Shown here in pieces: positions 44,725-52,806 of a stretch of DNA of 64,000 nucleotides; within the stretch, counting starts at the first letter, position 1, and each line of letters begins with the position of its first letter. The position numbers and the translations under genes were made by a program. The stretch is taken from contig NZ_PNFP01000002.1 of assembly GCF_002940685.1 (NCBI RefSeq), positions 124,001-188,000 on the forward strand. Direction: 5' to 3'. The DNA is from Ensifer adhaerens. Its GTDB lineage: Bacteria; Pseudomonadota; Alphaproteobacteria; Rhizobiales; Rhizobiaceae. The notes beneath the pieces were generated by a model. It ran no database searches, was not told where the DNA came from, and was given only the letters and a program-made list of their open reading frames with translations.

Positions 44725-45828
44725 CTACGCCGGTTGCTGTTGCGTCGTACAATGGATGCCGCCGCCGCCCGCCGCGATGCCGTCGATGTTCAGCTGGATG
44801 ATCTGGCGGTCCGGAAACAGATCGGACAGCACGTCGCGGGTGTTTTTGTCCGCGTCGCGGTCGCCGAACTCCGGCGCAATGACCGCCCCGTTGCAGACGT
44901 AGAAATTGATGTAGCCCGCAGCGAAATCCCGGTTCTCATAATCTTCGCGGATCTGTTCCGGCCCCGGCAGGGTGACCACCTTCAGCCGCCGGCCGCGGGC
45001 GTCGGTCGCGTCGCGCAGGATCTCCAGGTGCCTCCGCATGACGTCGTGGTCGAAGGAGTCCGGATCATTGTCCAGGCCGGCGACGACAACGCCGGCGCCG
45101 GCAAAGCGCGCGTAGAAGTCGGTATGGCCATCCGTAATGTCCATGCCGGCAATGCCGGGCAGCCAGATGATCTTTTCCAGGCCGAGGAGCCGGAACAGCT
45201 CTTTTTCGCAGGCGGCTTTGCTGACGCCCGGATTGCGGTTGGGATTGAGCACGCAGCTTTCGGTGATGATCGCCGTGCCGTCCCCGTCCACCTCGATGCC
45301 GCCGCCTTCCAGAACCAGTTCGGTCTCGATCAGGTGCGCCTCTGCCTCTTGCGTCACTAAACCGGCAACCTTGGCGTCCCTGGCGTGGCTTTGCTTCTCG
45401 CCCCAGCCGTTGAAATTGAAGTCGACGCCAGCAAGCTCGCCGGACGCGCTCTTGACGAATACCGGACCGGTATCGCGCATCCACAGATCATCGATCGGCT
45501 GGACGACGAGATTGACGCTCGGCCCGCAGAGCCGCTCGGCCAGAGCCTGGTCTTCCTCGCGAACGAGCATGTTGACCGGCTCATGCGCAGCGATGGCCTT
45601 GGCGATCTCCGCCAGGTTTTCCTGTGCGACAGACTTCAGCCGCTTGCCCCAGATCCTGTTGCTGGGGCCGAACGCCATCCAGGTTGCGGCGTGGGGTTCG
45701 CCTTCCTCCGGCATCCGCCACCGCCCCGTCTCTCCCTGTGCCCGCGCCGGGCCGCCTTCGGCGCTCGCCGTGAGCATGCCGCCTGCGGCCAGTGCGCCCT
45801 GCGCAAGTACGGCTCTGCGTGACAGCAT
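44725..45828 (-). CDS. Agmatine deiminase/peptidylarginine-deiminase family protein with Tat-like signal
   Basis: The 367-residue protein has a twin-arginine type start, LSRRAVLAQGALAAGG, implying export (about 1-31). The guanidino-modifying domain follows with PIDDLWMRDTGPVFV (about 110), LVLEGGGIEVDGDGT (about 147), ITDGHTDFYARF (about 206) and the catalytic Cys in GGGGIHCTTQQQP at the C-terminus. These match agmatine deiminases, which give N-carbamoylputrescine and ammonia, although the Tat signal is unusual for that role. ATG 45828 has GGAGG 5 bases upstream; TTG 45840 is less likely. It is monocistronic. Confidence 0.9.
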   Translation of the reverse strand: MLSRRAVLAQGALAAGGMLTASAEGGPARAQGETGRWRMPEEGEPHAATWMAFGPSNRIWGKRLKSVAQENLAEIAKAIAAHEPVNMLVREEDQALAERLCGPSVNLVVQPIDDLWMRDTGPVFVKSASGELAGVDFNFNGWGEKQSHARDAKVAGLVTQEAEAHLIETELVLEGGGIEVDGDGTAIITESCVLNPNRNPGVSKAACEKELFRLLGLEKIIWLPGIAGMDITDGHTDFYARFAGAGVVVAGLDNDPDSFDHDVMRRHLEILRDATDARGRRLKVVTLPGPEQIREDYENRDFAAGYINFYVCNGAVIAPEFGDRDADKNTRDVLSDLFPDRQIIQLNIDGIAAGGGGIHCTTQQQPA

Positions 45829-46010
45829 TCTTTCCTCCAACGTGCGCGCTGCGCCTTCATAAATTGCGTCGGTGCTTTTGACGTGAACCGGAACAAAGCG
45901 GCAAAATTTCTATCGCGACGACCGCAAGCCATACGTCAACGGGTCGGTTTCAGACATGTCAGCCGGTGGGACGCCTTCAAAGCCCGAAGCATCGCCCTTT
46001 CGGGTGAGGT

Positions 46011-46030
46011 GCTGTTCCCAAGGGAACAGC
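46011..46030. other. Short perfect inverted repeat in the divergent region
   Basis: GCTGTTCCC and GGGAACAGC (9 bp) are separated by two bases between the deiminase (minus) and DjlA-like gene (plus). The tight loop suggests a protein-binding dyad rather than a terminator. No other element is clear in this 359-base gap apart from a CTATAA at 46159 near the DjlA start. Confidence 0.4.
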
Positions 46031-46187
46031 ATTCCACCGCTTGGCTGTCGCAAGTTTCAAATCGATGGATTGACAATAGTGAGGTGCCATCACAAATTCG
46101 GCATCCTCGTGGTTTGAGCCGTGCCACCGCTTGCAATTTGCCACCACAATAGTCCATGCTATAAGCTGGAGAGACAGGGATTCTCGC

Positions 46188-46895
46188 ATGTCATTCTGGG
46201 ATAGCCTCCTCAAGATCGTTACCGCCACCGGCAATGCGCTTGCCGGCGTGGTCGAGGCTGTGCGCACTCTATTTGAGGGCGACCCGGAGACACGGCGCAA
46301 GGTTGCCTTCTCCGTGGCGATGATCGCGCTTTCGGCCAAGATGGCCAAGGCCGACGGCATTGTCAGCGAGGCCGAGGTCGCCGCCTTCCGTGACATCTTC
46401 CAGTTCCCGCCCGATCAGGCGCAGAATGTGGCGCGTCTCTACAACCTCGCGCGCCAGGACGTCGCCGGCTACGAGGCCTATGCCGAGAAGATGGCGTCGC
46501 TGTGCTCGTCCTGCGAGCACAACTGCCCCATCCTCGAGGACATCGTCGACGGCCTGTTCCACATCGCTAAGTCCGACGGTGCCGTGCATGAGCGGGAGCT
46601 CGCCTTCCTGCTGCGGGTCGCCGACATCTTCGGCATGGACGAGGCGCATTTCGAACGGATCATGGCCCGTCATGTGCATGGCGACGGTCGCGACCCCTAT
46701 CAGGTGCTCGGCGTTTCGCGTAAGGATGATTTCTCCGACATCCGCAAGCGCTACCGTGTGCTGGTTTCGGAAAACCATCCCGACATGCTGGTCGCCCGCG
46801 GCGTGCCGCATGAATTCCACGCGATCGCCAATGATCGCATGGCGGCGCTCAACGCCGCCTACGAGGCGATCGAGAAAGAACGCCGAGCTGCATGA
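46188..46895 (+). CDS. DjlA-like TerB/DnaJ-domain protein
   Basis: The 235-residue protein has a TerB-type helical domain (about 40-160) with repeated acidic motifs (MAKADGIVSEAEVAAF and AKSDGAVHERELAFL). A C-terminal J-domain (about 170-235) contains DPYQVLGVSR and the signature HPD of SENHPDMLV. J-domains stimulate the ATPase of DnaK; DjlA-type proteins act at envelope stress. There is no clear membrane anchor. ATG 46188 has AGGGA at 7 bases. It overlaps the amidase gene by four bases, so the two are coupled. Confidence 0.9.
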   Translation: MSFWDSLLKIVTATGNALAGVVEAVRTLFEGDPETRRKVAFSVAMIALSAKMAKADGIVSEAEVAAFRDIFQFPPDQAQNVARLYNLARQDVAGYEAYAEKMASLCSSCEHNCPILEDIVDGLFHIAKSDGAVHERELAFLLRVADIFGMDEAHFERIMARHVHGDGRDPYQVLGVSRKDDFSDIRKRYRVLVSENHPDMLVARGVPHEFHAIANDRMAALNAAYEAIEKERRAA

Positions 46896-47656
46896 CTTCT
46901 AGATACTGCGACTATCCGGGGGCCCGCTTCATGCCGTCGCCGAATTTCGGCGACCGCGTCGGTGAGCGCGCCCCGGATATGATCGTGCTGCACTATACCG
47001 GCATGCCGACCGGCGCTTCGGCGCTCGAATGGCTGTGCCGGGAAGAGAGCCAGGTCTCCAGCCATTATTTCGTGCACGAGGATGGGCGCGTCGACCAGCT
47101 CGTGCCCGAGGCGCGCCGTGCCTGGCACGCGGGCAAGAGCTTCTGGAAGGGCGAGACCGACATCAACTCCTGCTCGATCGGCGTCGAGATCGCCAATCCC
47201 GGCCATCCCGGCGGATTGCCGGACTTTCCGGAAAAGCAGATCGAGGCGGTCGTCGAATTGTGTCGGGACTGTGGCCAGCGGTGGTCGATCGCGCCTGAAA
47301 GGGTGCTGGCGCACAGCGATATCGCTCCCATTCGCAAGGTCGACCCCGGAGAAAAATTTCCCTGGCACGTGCTTCATCGCGAAGGGGTCGGCCACTGGGT
47401 CGAACCGGCTGCGATCGGCGGCGGGCGCTTCTTTCAGCGCGGCGACCGCGGCCAGCCGGTGGAGGCCATCCAGTCGATGCTGTCGCTCTATGGTTACGGC
47501 ATTGATGTGACTGGTGATTTCTGCGAAAAAACCGAGGGCGCGGTGGCCGCGTTCCAGAGGCATTTCCGGCAACAAAGGGTGGACGGCATCGCCGACATCT
47601 CAACCCTCGATACGCTGCACCGCCTGCTTTCCGGACTGCCGCAGTTCATCGCCTGA
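46892..47656 (+). CDS. AmpD-like N-acetylmuramoyl-L-alanine amidase
   Basis: The 254-residue zinc amidase has an amidase_2 domain (about 20-165) with VLHYTGMPTG (zinc His, about 33), WHAGKSFWKG (about 77) and LAHSDIAPIRKVDPG (second His and Asp, about 140). A C-terminal peptidoglycan-binding repeat, IQSMLSLYGYGIDVTGDF, follows (about 193). It lacks a clear signal peptide, so it probably recycles anhydro-muropeptides in the cytoplasm, though the wall-binding domain hints at export. It starts within the stop of the DjlA-like gene. Confidence 0.92.
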   Translation: MTSRYCDYPGARFMPSPNFGDRVGERAPDMIVLHYTGMPTGASALEWLCREESQVSSHYFVHEDGRVDQLVPEARRAWHAGKSFWKGETDINSCSIGVEIANPGHPGGLPDFPEKQIEAVVELCRDCGQRWSIAPERVLAHSDIAPIRKVDPGEKFPWHVLHREGVGHWVEPAAIGGGRFFQRGDRGQPVEAIQSMLSLYGYGIDVTGDFCEKTEGAVAAFQRHFRQQRVDGIADISTLDTLHRLLSGLPQFIA

Positions 47657-47879
47657 GGCGGAAGATTTTTTCGTCCCTATCCGGCTTCCCGGAACGTTCT
47701 TTGCGCATTTTTTTAGCTTTGCCACATGTTTACCATGATGCGCCGTTCATTTCCCGATCATTGGAACTGCAGGAGCATCAGGGCGCAAGGCTCACTTCCT
47801 GTGAATGAAACGATCGGGAAGTGAGGCTCGAAGCGGGGTGCGCTTCGCTCCATTCCCCAGACCGGAGAATTCAAACTAC

Positions 47880-48407
47880 ATGAGAATTTCGTCTGTTGCT
47901 GCGGTGGCGGCATGCCTTGGCATGTTCTTCGCCGGGATGGGTACGTCGTATGCGGGGAACGTCGACAAGACCATCAAGACCTCATCCATCCCAACCGTCA
48001 CCCGGACCACAGGCTTTCCGAAACCGGACCTGCCGCAGAACGTCAAGTACACGGCCCTCATCAAGAGCTACGCCAAGCAGTACGGCGTTCCGGTCGACCT
48101 GGCGCATGCGGTCGTCAAGGTCGAGAGCAACTTCAATCCCAAGGCACGCGGCAGCGCCGGCGAAATCGGCCTGATGCAGATCAAGCCCGCAACGGCTCGC
48201 ATGATGGGCTATTCCGGTTCCTCCAAGGGTCTCTACGACCCGGAAACCAACATCAAGTTCGGCATGATGTATCTCGCCAAGGCGCACGATCTGTCCGGCG
48301 GCACCACCTGCGGCACCATCCTCAAGTACAATGCCGGCCATGGCGCCAAGCGCATGAACCCGGTTTCCAAGCGCTACTGCGGCAAGGTCCAGGACATCAT
48401 CGACTGA
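47880..48407 (+). CDS. Small secreted lytic transglycosylase (SLT domain)
   Basis: The 175-residue protein has a signal peptide to about residue 25 (GTSYAG) and an SLT domain with the catalytic Glu in AVVKVESNFNPKARG (about 82) and GEIGLMQIKPATARMMGYSG (about 94-113). The conserved LKYNAGHG lies at about 148. It is a compact single-domain exolytic-type enzyme. GGAGAA lies 10 bases before the ATG. It follows the amidase on the same strand after a 223-base gap, so probably has its own promoter. Confidence 0.92.
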   Translation: MRISSVAAVAACLGMFFAGMGTSYAGNVDKTIKTSSIPTVTRTTGFPKPDLPQNVKYTALIKSYAKQYGVPVDLAHAVVKVESNFNPKARGSAGEIGLMQIKPATARMMGYSGSSKGLYDPETNIKFGMMYLAKAHDLSGGTTCGTILKYNAGHGAKRMNPVSKRYCGKVQDIID

Positions 48408-48421
48408 GCGGTCTGATGTCT

Positions 48422-48447
48422 GGCGCAGGCGAAGCTTCGCCCGCGCC
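48422..48447 (+). terminator. Hairpin after the small lytic transglycosylase
   Basis: GGCGCAGGCGAAG pairs with CTTCGCCCGCGCC (one mismatch), 15 bases after the stop. There is no T-run. Confidence 0.5.
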
Positions 48448-48634
48448 GCAAAAGCTTCGTCCGCCTGCGGCCATTGTGGTCGGGGCGGGTGCTCTTGTCG
48501 GACAGGTCTCGCGTTCCGGCACTTGCAGGAAAAGGGCGCATTCGGCGCGCCGCGGTTGAATTTCTTCCACCGTCACAGTGTCATGCCGGCGACGGCGTGC
48601 TATCTCCGCTGAGCAATACGGACGGGAGAAGGGC

Positions 48635-49825
48635 ATGTCGGAGAGCTTCGATTTCATTGTCGTCGGCAAGGGCATGATGGGCGCCGCCGCCGCCCGCCAC
48701 CTGGCTTTGTCAGGCGCGCGCGTCGCGCTCGTGGGTCCGGATGAGCCGATCGACCGGGCCAGCCATTCCGGCGTCTTTTCCAGTCACTACGACAATGCCC
48801 GCATCACCCGCACGATCGACGGCGATCCCGTCTGGGCGCGGCTTGCCAGGCGTTCGATCGAACGCTACCGCGAGATCGAACGCGAAAGCAACATCCCCTT
48901 CTATCACGAGGTCGGTTGCCTGATGGCAGGACCGGCGCCCGGCTCGAGCTACGACTATATCGAGCGAGTGGAAAGAGCGCGTGATGCGCTTGGCGTCGAG
49001 GCGCCGCTCCTGGACGGGGATAGGCTCTCGCGACGTTTTCCCTGGTTCCGTTTCCCCGTGGGAACCGCAGGCATCCACGAGCGCTTCGGCGCCGGTTACG
49101 TCAATCCGCGCGCGCTCGTCGCGGCGCAGGTCGTTTGCGCCGAATGGGCAGGCGCCAGGATCGTGCGCGAAGAGGTCCGCTCGATCTCGCAGACTGCGGG
49201 CGGCGTGGTCGTCACCACGCTCAACGGCGACCGACTGGCAGCTCCCCGGGCCATCGTCGCTGCCGGTGGTTTCTCTCTATCCGATACGCTGTTGCCGCGG
49301 CCGATCGATCTGACCGTGAAGGCCCGCACGGTGTTTTTCGCCGAAGTCGCGGAAGGCGACCTGCACGACTTCGAGGGCATGCCCTCGCTGATCGGCGCGG
49401 CGCCGGAACAGGAGAAGAGCTATTACCTGCTGCCGCCGGTCGTCTATGCGGACGGCAAGAGCTACATCAAGATCGGCGGCGATCCGACGGACCGGATCCT
49501 CGACGACGAGCCGGCGATACGGCACTGGTTCCGCGGGCCGGGCGGTGCCGTGGCGGCCGAGCATCTGCGCGGGCTGCTTTGCGAAGTGATGCCTGACTTC
49601 CAGCCCGTCTCCACCCATTTTTCGCCCTGCGTCACCGCGTTTACACGGCACGGGCTGCCCTATATCGGCTTTGCCGAGGGCGATCGCATCGCCGTCGTCA
49701 CGGGCGGCAACGGCCAGGCGGCAAAAAGCTCCGACGAGATCGGCAGGCTCGGTGCCGTACTCGTGCTCAACGGCCGGATCGACGAGCCCGAATACGACGC
49801 GGATTTCGCCGTCGCCTTTCGCTAG
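48635..49825 (+). CDS. FAD-dependent oxidoreductase (DAO family, sarcosine/N-methyl-tryptophan-oxidase-like)
   Basis: The 396-residue flavoenzyme has an N-terminal dinucleotide fold, FIVVGKGMMGAAAARHLALS (about 7-26; the middle Gly is a Lys-Gly variant), and a substrate domain. SHSGVFSSHYDNARITR (about 45) is the flavin-near loop, RAIVAAGGFSLSDTLLP (about 206) the second FAD block, and a C-terminal TGGNGQAAKSSDEIG (about 363) the third. The family oxidises secondary amines such as sarcosine. GGGAGAAGG precedes the ATG at 48635. No partner genes flank it, and rnpB follows. Confidence 0.85.
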   Translation: MSESFDFIVVGKGMMGAAAARHLALSGARVALVGPDEPIDRASHSGVFSSHYDNARITRTIDGDPVWARLARRSIERYREIERESNIPFYHEVGCLMAGPAPGSSYDYIERVERARDALGVEAPLLDGDRLSRRFPWFRFPVGTAGIHERFGAGYVNPRALVAAQVVCAEWAGARIVREEVRSISQTAGGVVVTTLNGDRLAAPRAIVAAGGFSLSDTLLPRPIDLTVKARTVFFAEVAEGDLHDFEGMPSLIGAAPEQEKSYYLLPPVVYADGKSYIKIGGDPTDRILDDEPAIRHWFRGPGGAVAAEHLRGLLCEVMPDFQPVSTHFSPCVTAFTRHGLPYIGFAEGDRIAVVTGGNGQAAKSSDEIGRLGAVLVLNGRIDEPEYDADFAVAFR

Positions 49826-49924
49826 GCCGGCGGCAACGACCCAAATCACTTCGATCTGTCCTGTTGGCCGCTGAAAACGGCTGCCGTTTTTTGTGGCGCA
49901 GGGCGGAGGCTTGCGTTAAGGAGC

Positions 49925-50330
49925 GCCTGCCAGTTGGCCGGGCAGCCGCGCTCCGCAAGTGCCGAAAGGCCGCGGGGGGAGGAAAGTCCGGGCTCCACGG
50001 AAGCACGGTGCCGGATAACGTCCGGCGAGGGTGACCTCAGGGAAAGTGCCACAGAAAGCAAACCGCTCCGCTTGCGGAGTAAGGGTGAAAGGGTGGGGTA
50101 AGAGCCCACCGCGGACATGGCGACATGGACGGCACGGCAAACCCCACCGGGAGCAAGACCGAATAGGGATGACGCGGGCGCGCAAGCGTCCAGCCTGTTT
50201 CCGGGCCAGTCATCCGGGTGGGTTGCAAGAGGCTGCGTGCAAGCGCAGTCCCAGATGAATGGCTGCCACGTTCCGTTGCTTTCGGGCAGCGGGGCCATAC
50301 AGAACCCGGCTTACAGGCCAACTGGCGATT
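49925..50330 (+). ncRNA. rnpB: RNase P RNA
   Basis: A bacterial class A RNase P RNA of about 400 nt. P1 is formed by GCCAGTTGGCC (49929) and GGCCAACTGGC (50316), an 11-bp perfect helix. The conserved core GAGGAAAGTCCGGGCTCC lies at about 49979, ACAGAAAGCAAACCGC at about 50050, and GAACCCGGCTTACAG near the 3' end. A T-rich tract (TTTCTTCTCTTT) follows as terminator. With RnpA protein it removes 5' leaders from pre-tRNAs. The exact ends are estimates. Confidence 0.97.
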
Positions 50331-50725
50331 TCTTCTCTTTCTCCGATGAGGCGCGCGTGCGTCGCGGGCCCGGTCCAATGCGGCGGCTGTTTTCAGATTG
50401 CCCAAGGGAACGCCGTCGCCTGCCGCCGGCCGGACGAGTGCCCGGATCCCGGCAATTGTTCGGTTCCGCCATCCTGATTTGGCCTCGTGCGCCACGGCGG
50501 CGCTGGCTGCGGACGCGCCCGTTTTCTTCGTCGGGCGGTTTTCCCCGCCACCTGGGCGGTGCGCGGGCTCCCTGTTTCTGCACTTTTTCTCACATTCTGA
50601 TTTTTCAACGATTTGAAGCTGTTCCGCCGTCGCATTCCCGGACAGTGGGGGTCTCTTCGTAACCCTTCGTTAAACTTAACAACCTATCAATATTTGATCA
50701 GCCCGACGGCTGTTTACGATCCATT
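50331..50725. other. Intergenic region before the dcw cluster
   Basis: Between rnpB and the MraZ boxes no gene is recognised; the frames here are shadows. The right part is AT-richer (50600-50700) and should hold the dcw promoter. A near-consensus CtrA-like site (GTAA-N7-TTAA, 50659-50673) is seen in it. Confidence 0.5.
50659..50673. promoter_or_regulatory. CtrA-like half-site pair in the dcw promoter region
   Basis: GTAA and TTAA are separated by seven bases, one mismatch from the TTAA-N7-TTAA motif of the cell-cycle regulator CtrA. A TTAAAC..TTAAC run follows immediately. This is suggestive only. Confidence 0.3.
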
Positions 50726-50760
50726 CCCATTGACGCCCATATGGTCCCATGATATCCCAT
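50726..50760 (-). promoter_or_regulatory. Four MraZ boxes upstream of mraZ
   Basis: CCCAT occurs at 50726, 50736, 50746 and 50756, so ATGGG occurs on the minus strand with an exact 10-bp period. MraZ rings bind TGGG-type direct repeats with 10-bp spacing upstream of their own operon. The array is about 180 bases before the mraZ start and predicts autorepression of the dcw cluster. Confidence 0.8.
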
Positions 50761-50935
50761 AATGGCACTGCGCAGGGGCTGCTTCGCGGCCCGACATCGC
50801 AAGATTCCAGTACCTTCCGGCTTCGGAAGGTGGTCGGGCATTCTACTGTCCGGCGGGGCTGTCTTGTGTGCGTGGTGACGTGTTCTCGCGGGTCGATGAT
50901 CGTGGCCCGTCAGTCTTGGGCGGCCGTTTCGCGTC

Positions 50936-51376
50936 ATGAACCGCTTCTTGTCACATGCCACCAATCGGATCGATGCGAAGGGGCGGGTCTCCGTTCCCTC
51001 GGCGTTTCGTTCCGTGCTGTCGGATGGGGGCGTTCGGGAGCTATACTGTTTTCAGGATTTCGTCTTTCCGGCGATCAGCGTCGGCGGACCGGAACTCCTG
51101 GATCGGTTCGAGAGGCAGATGGCGGCCGAGGATCCTTTTTCCCCGGAGGCCAACGAGATGTCGCTGCTGGTTCACGGCGGCGGGGTCTTCGTGAAGCTCG
51201 ATCCGGAAGGCCGGTTGATGATGACGGATTTCATCCGCGACTTCACCGGGATCTCGACCGACGTGATGTTTGTCGGGCGGGGCGATTATTTTCAGCTCTG
51301 GGAGCCGCAGGCCTTTCAAAAGGCGCAGGCGGCGGCCCGGGAAGGGCGCAAGTCACGGGGGTTGCGTCCAGAATAG
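50936..51376 (+). CDS. mraZ: Transcriptional regulator MraZ
   Basis: The 146-residue protein has two SpoVT/AbrB-like (MraZ) repeats, beginning [20 protein letters not shown] and [20 protein letters not shown] with conserved D-x-K/E-GR turns. It forms a ring that binds the TGGG repeats upstream (50726-50760) and represses the division and cell-wall cluster. It is the first gene of the dcw operon, 14 bases before rsmH. The start ATG 50936 has no strong ribosome site. Confidence 0.95.
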   Translation: MNRFLSHATNRIDAKGRVSVPSAFRSVLSDGGVRELYCFQDFVFPAISVGGPELLDRFERQMAAEDPFSPEANEMSLLVHGGGVFVKLDPEGRLMMTDFIRDFTGISTDVMFVGRGDYFQLWEPQAFQKAQAAAREGRKSRGLRPE

Positions 51377-51390
51377 AATGGAGAGAGGGA

Positions 51391-52416
51391 ATGGTGACGG
51401 ATCAAGGCGGAGGTATTCCTGAAGCCGAAGGCGGACCGGTTCGTCACATTCCCGTCCTCTTGCCGGAAGTTCTGGCGGCCCTTGAGCCTGCGCCCGGCAA
51501 GGTCATTCTCGATGGCACCTTCGGTGCCGGCGGCTACAGTTCCGCAATCCTGAAAGCCGGCGCCGACGTGATCGCGCTCGACCGCGACCCGACGGCGATT
51601 GCCGCAGGGCAGGCGCAGGTCGCCGAATGGGGCGGTCGGCTGAAGCTCATTCACGCACAGTTTTCCGAACTCGCCGACCATGCGCCCGAGGGCGGGCTTG
51701 ACGGTGTCGTGCTCGATATCGGCGTCTCCTCCATGCAGATCGACGAGGCCGAACGCGGCTTTTCTTTTCAGAAGAAGGGGCCGCTCGACATGCGCATGTC
51801 GGCGTCGGGCGTTTCTGCGGCCGATGTCGTCAACCGCGCCAAGGTCTCCGATCTCATCCGCATCTTCGGTTTTCTCGGTGAAGAGAAGCAGGCGGGCCGC
51901 ATCGCCCGTGCCATCGAGAAGCGCCGCGCCGAGCAGCCCTTCGAGACGACCCGCGATCTTGCCGGCCTGATCGAGGTGGTGACGCCGCGCAAGGCCAAGG
52001 ACAAGATCCATCCGGCGACCCGCGTGTTCCAGGCGCTGCGCGTCTTCGTCAACGACGAACTCGGCGAACTGGCAGAGGCGCTGTTTGCCGCCGAGCAGGC
52101 ACTGAAGCCCGGCGGCCGTCTCGTCGTCGTCTCGTTCCATTCGCTCGAAGACCGCATCGTCAAAGCCTTCTTCCAGGATCGCTCCGGCAAGGCCGGCGGC
52201 TCGCGCCATCTGCCGATGGTCTCGGCGCGGGCGGCAACCTTCACGCCAGTTGGCAAGCCTATGGTGGCAGCCAGCGAGGAAGAAGCGTCCCTCAATCCGC
52301 GTGCCCGCTCCGCCAAGCTGCGCGCCGGCATCCGCACGCAGGCCGCGTCGCCGGGAAACGATCTGTCCATTTTCAATCTGCCGGAACTGGCAAGCCTTGC
52401 ACGGCTGGGGGGCTGA
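51391..52416 (+). CDS. rsmH: 16S rRNA (cytosine-1402 N4)-methyltransferase RsmH
   Basis: The 341-residue SAM-dependent methyltransferase (MraW) methylates C1402 of 16S rRNA. It carries [20 protein letters not shown] with a motif [31 protein letters not shown] (about 110) and GPLDMRMS (about 130). ATG 51391 with GAGAGGGA upstream is the start; the open frame continuing to 50749 overlaps mraZ and is not coding. It is 6 bases before ftsL. Confidence 0.96.
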   Translation: MVTDQGGGIPEAEGGPVRHIPVLLPEVLAALEPAPGKVILDGTFGAGGYSSAILKAGADVIALDRDPTAIAAGQAQVAEWGGRLKLIHAQFSELADHAPEGGLDGVVLDIGVSSMQIDEAERGFSFQKKGPLDMRMSASGVSAADVVNRAKVSDLIRIFGFLGEEKQAGRIARAIEKRRAEQPFETTRDLAGLIEVVTPRKAKDKIHPATRVFQALRVFVNDELGELAEALFAAEQALKPGGRLVVVSFHSLEDRIVKAFFQDRSGKAGGSRHLPMVSARAATFTPVGKPMVAASEEEASLNPRARSAKLRAGIRTQAASPGNDLSIFNLPELASLARLGG

Positions 52417-52422
52417 CAAGAC

Positions 52423-52806
52423 ATGCTGCGAACGTTCGATATCGTTCTGATCGTCGTCATGACGGCCGCCGCGACGGTCACCTACACGATCAAGCACCGC
52501 GCCGAAAACAAGCTTGAGGAAGTCCGCAAGCTCGATGTGGCGATCAAGCTGGAAGAGGATACGATCGACCTGCTCCGCGCGGACTGGGCGCTTCTGACCC
52601 AGCCGAACCGGTTGGAGCGCCTCGTCGGCGCCTTCGGAGCCGACCTGCAGCTCGTGCCGACCCCCTCGACGCAGATCGCCCAGCCGCAGGAACTGCCGAT
52701 GCTGAAGGCGGACCTGCCCGTGCCGGAGGACAAGTCGGCAAAGGACGGCGTTGCCGCCATCATCAACAAGACCGATAACATCGCAACTGGCTCGGTGGCG
52801 CGCTGA
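52423..52806 (+). CDS. ftsL: Cell division protein FtsL
   Basis: The 127-residue bitopic protein has a short cytoplasmic start, a membrane segment (IVLIVVMTAAATVTYTI, about 8-24) and a coiled coil (HRAENKLEEVRKLDVAIKLE, about 26-45), ending in a Pro-rich periplasmic tail. Together with FtsB and FtsQ it regulates FtsW/FtsI. Sequence similarity in this family is low; the call rests on topology and its place between rsmH and ftsI. Its stop overlaps the ftsI start by one base. Confidence 0.88.
   Translation: MLRTFDIVLIVVMTAAATVTYTIKHRAENKLEEVRKLDVAIKLEEDTIDLLRADWALLTQPNRLERLVGAFGADLQLVPTPSTQIAQPQELPMLKADLPVPEDKSAKDGVAAIINKTDNIATGSVAR

Noticed and set aside
45977-46396. A 139-codon minus-strand ORF antisense to the DjlA-like gene
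   Set aside because: Its frame is explained by the DjlA-like coding sequence and no ribosome site is seen.
50117-50662. A plus-strand ORF of 181 codons
   Set aside because: It runs through RNase P RNA and an intergenic stretch, with no coding character.
50749-51390. N-terminal extension of rsmH
   Set aside because: The frame is open but overlaps mraZ and lacks RsmH homology; the ATG at 51391 has a ribosome site.
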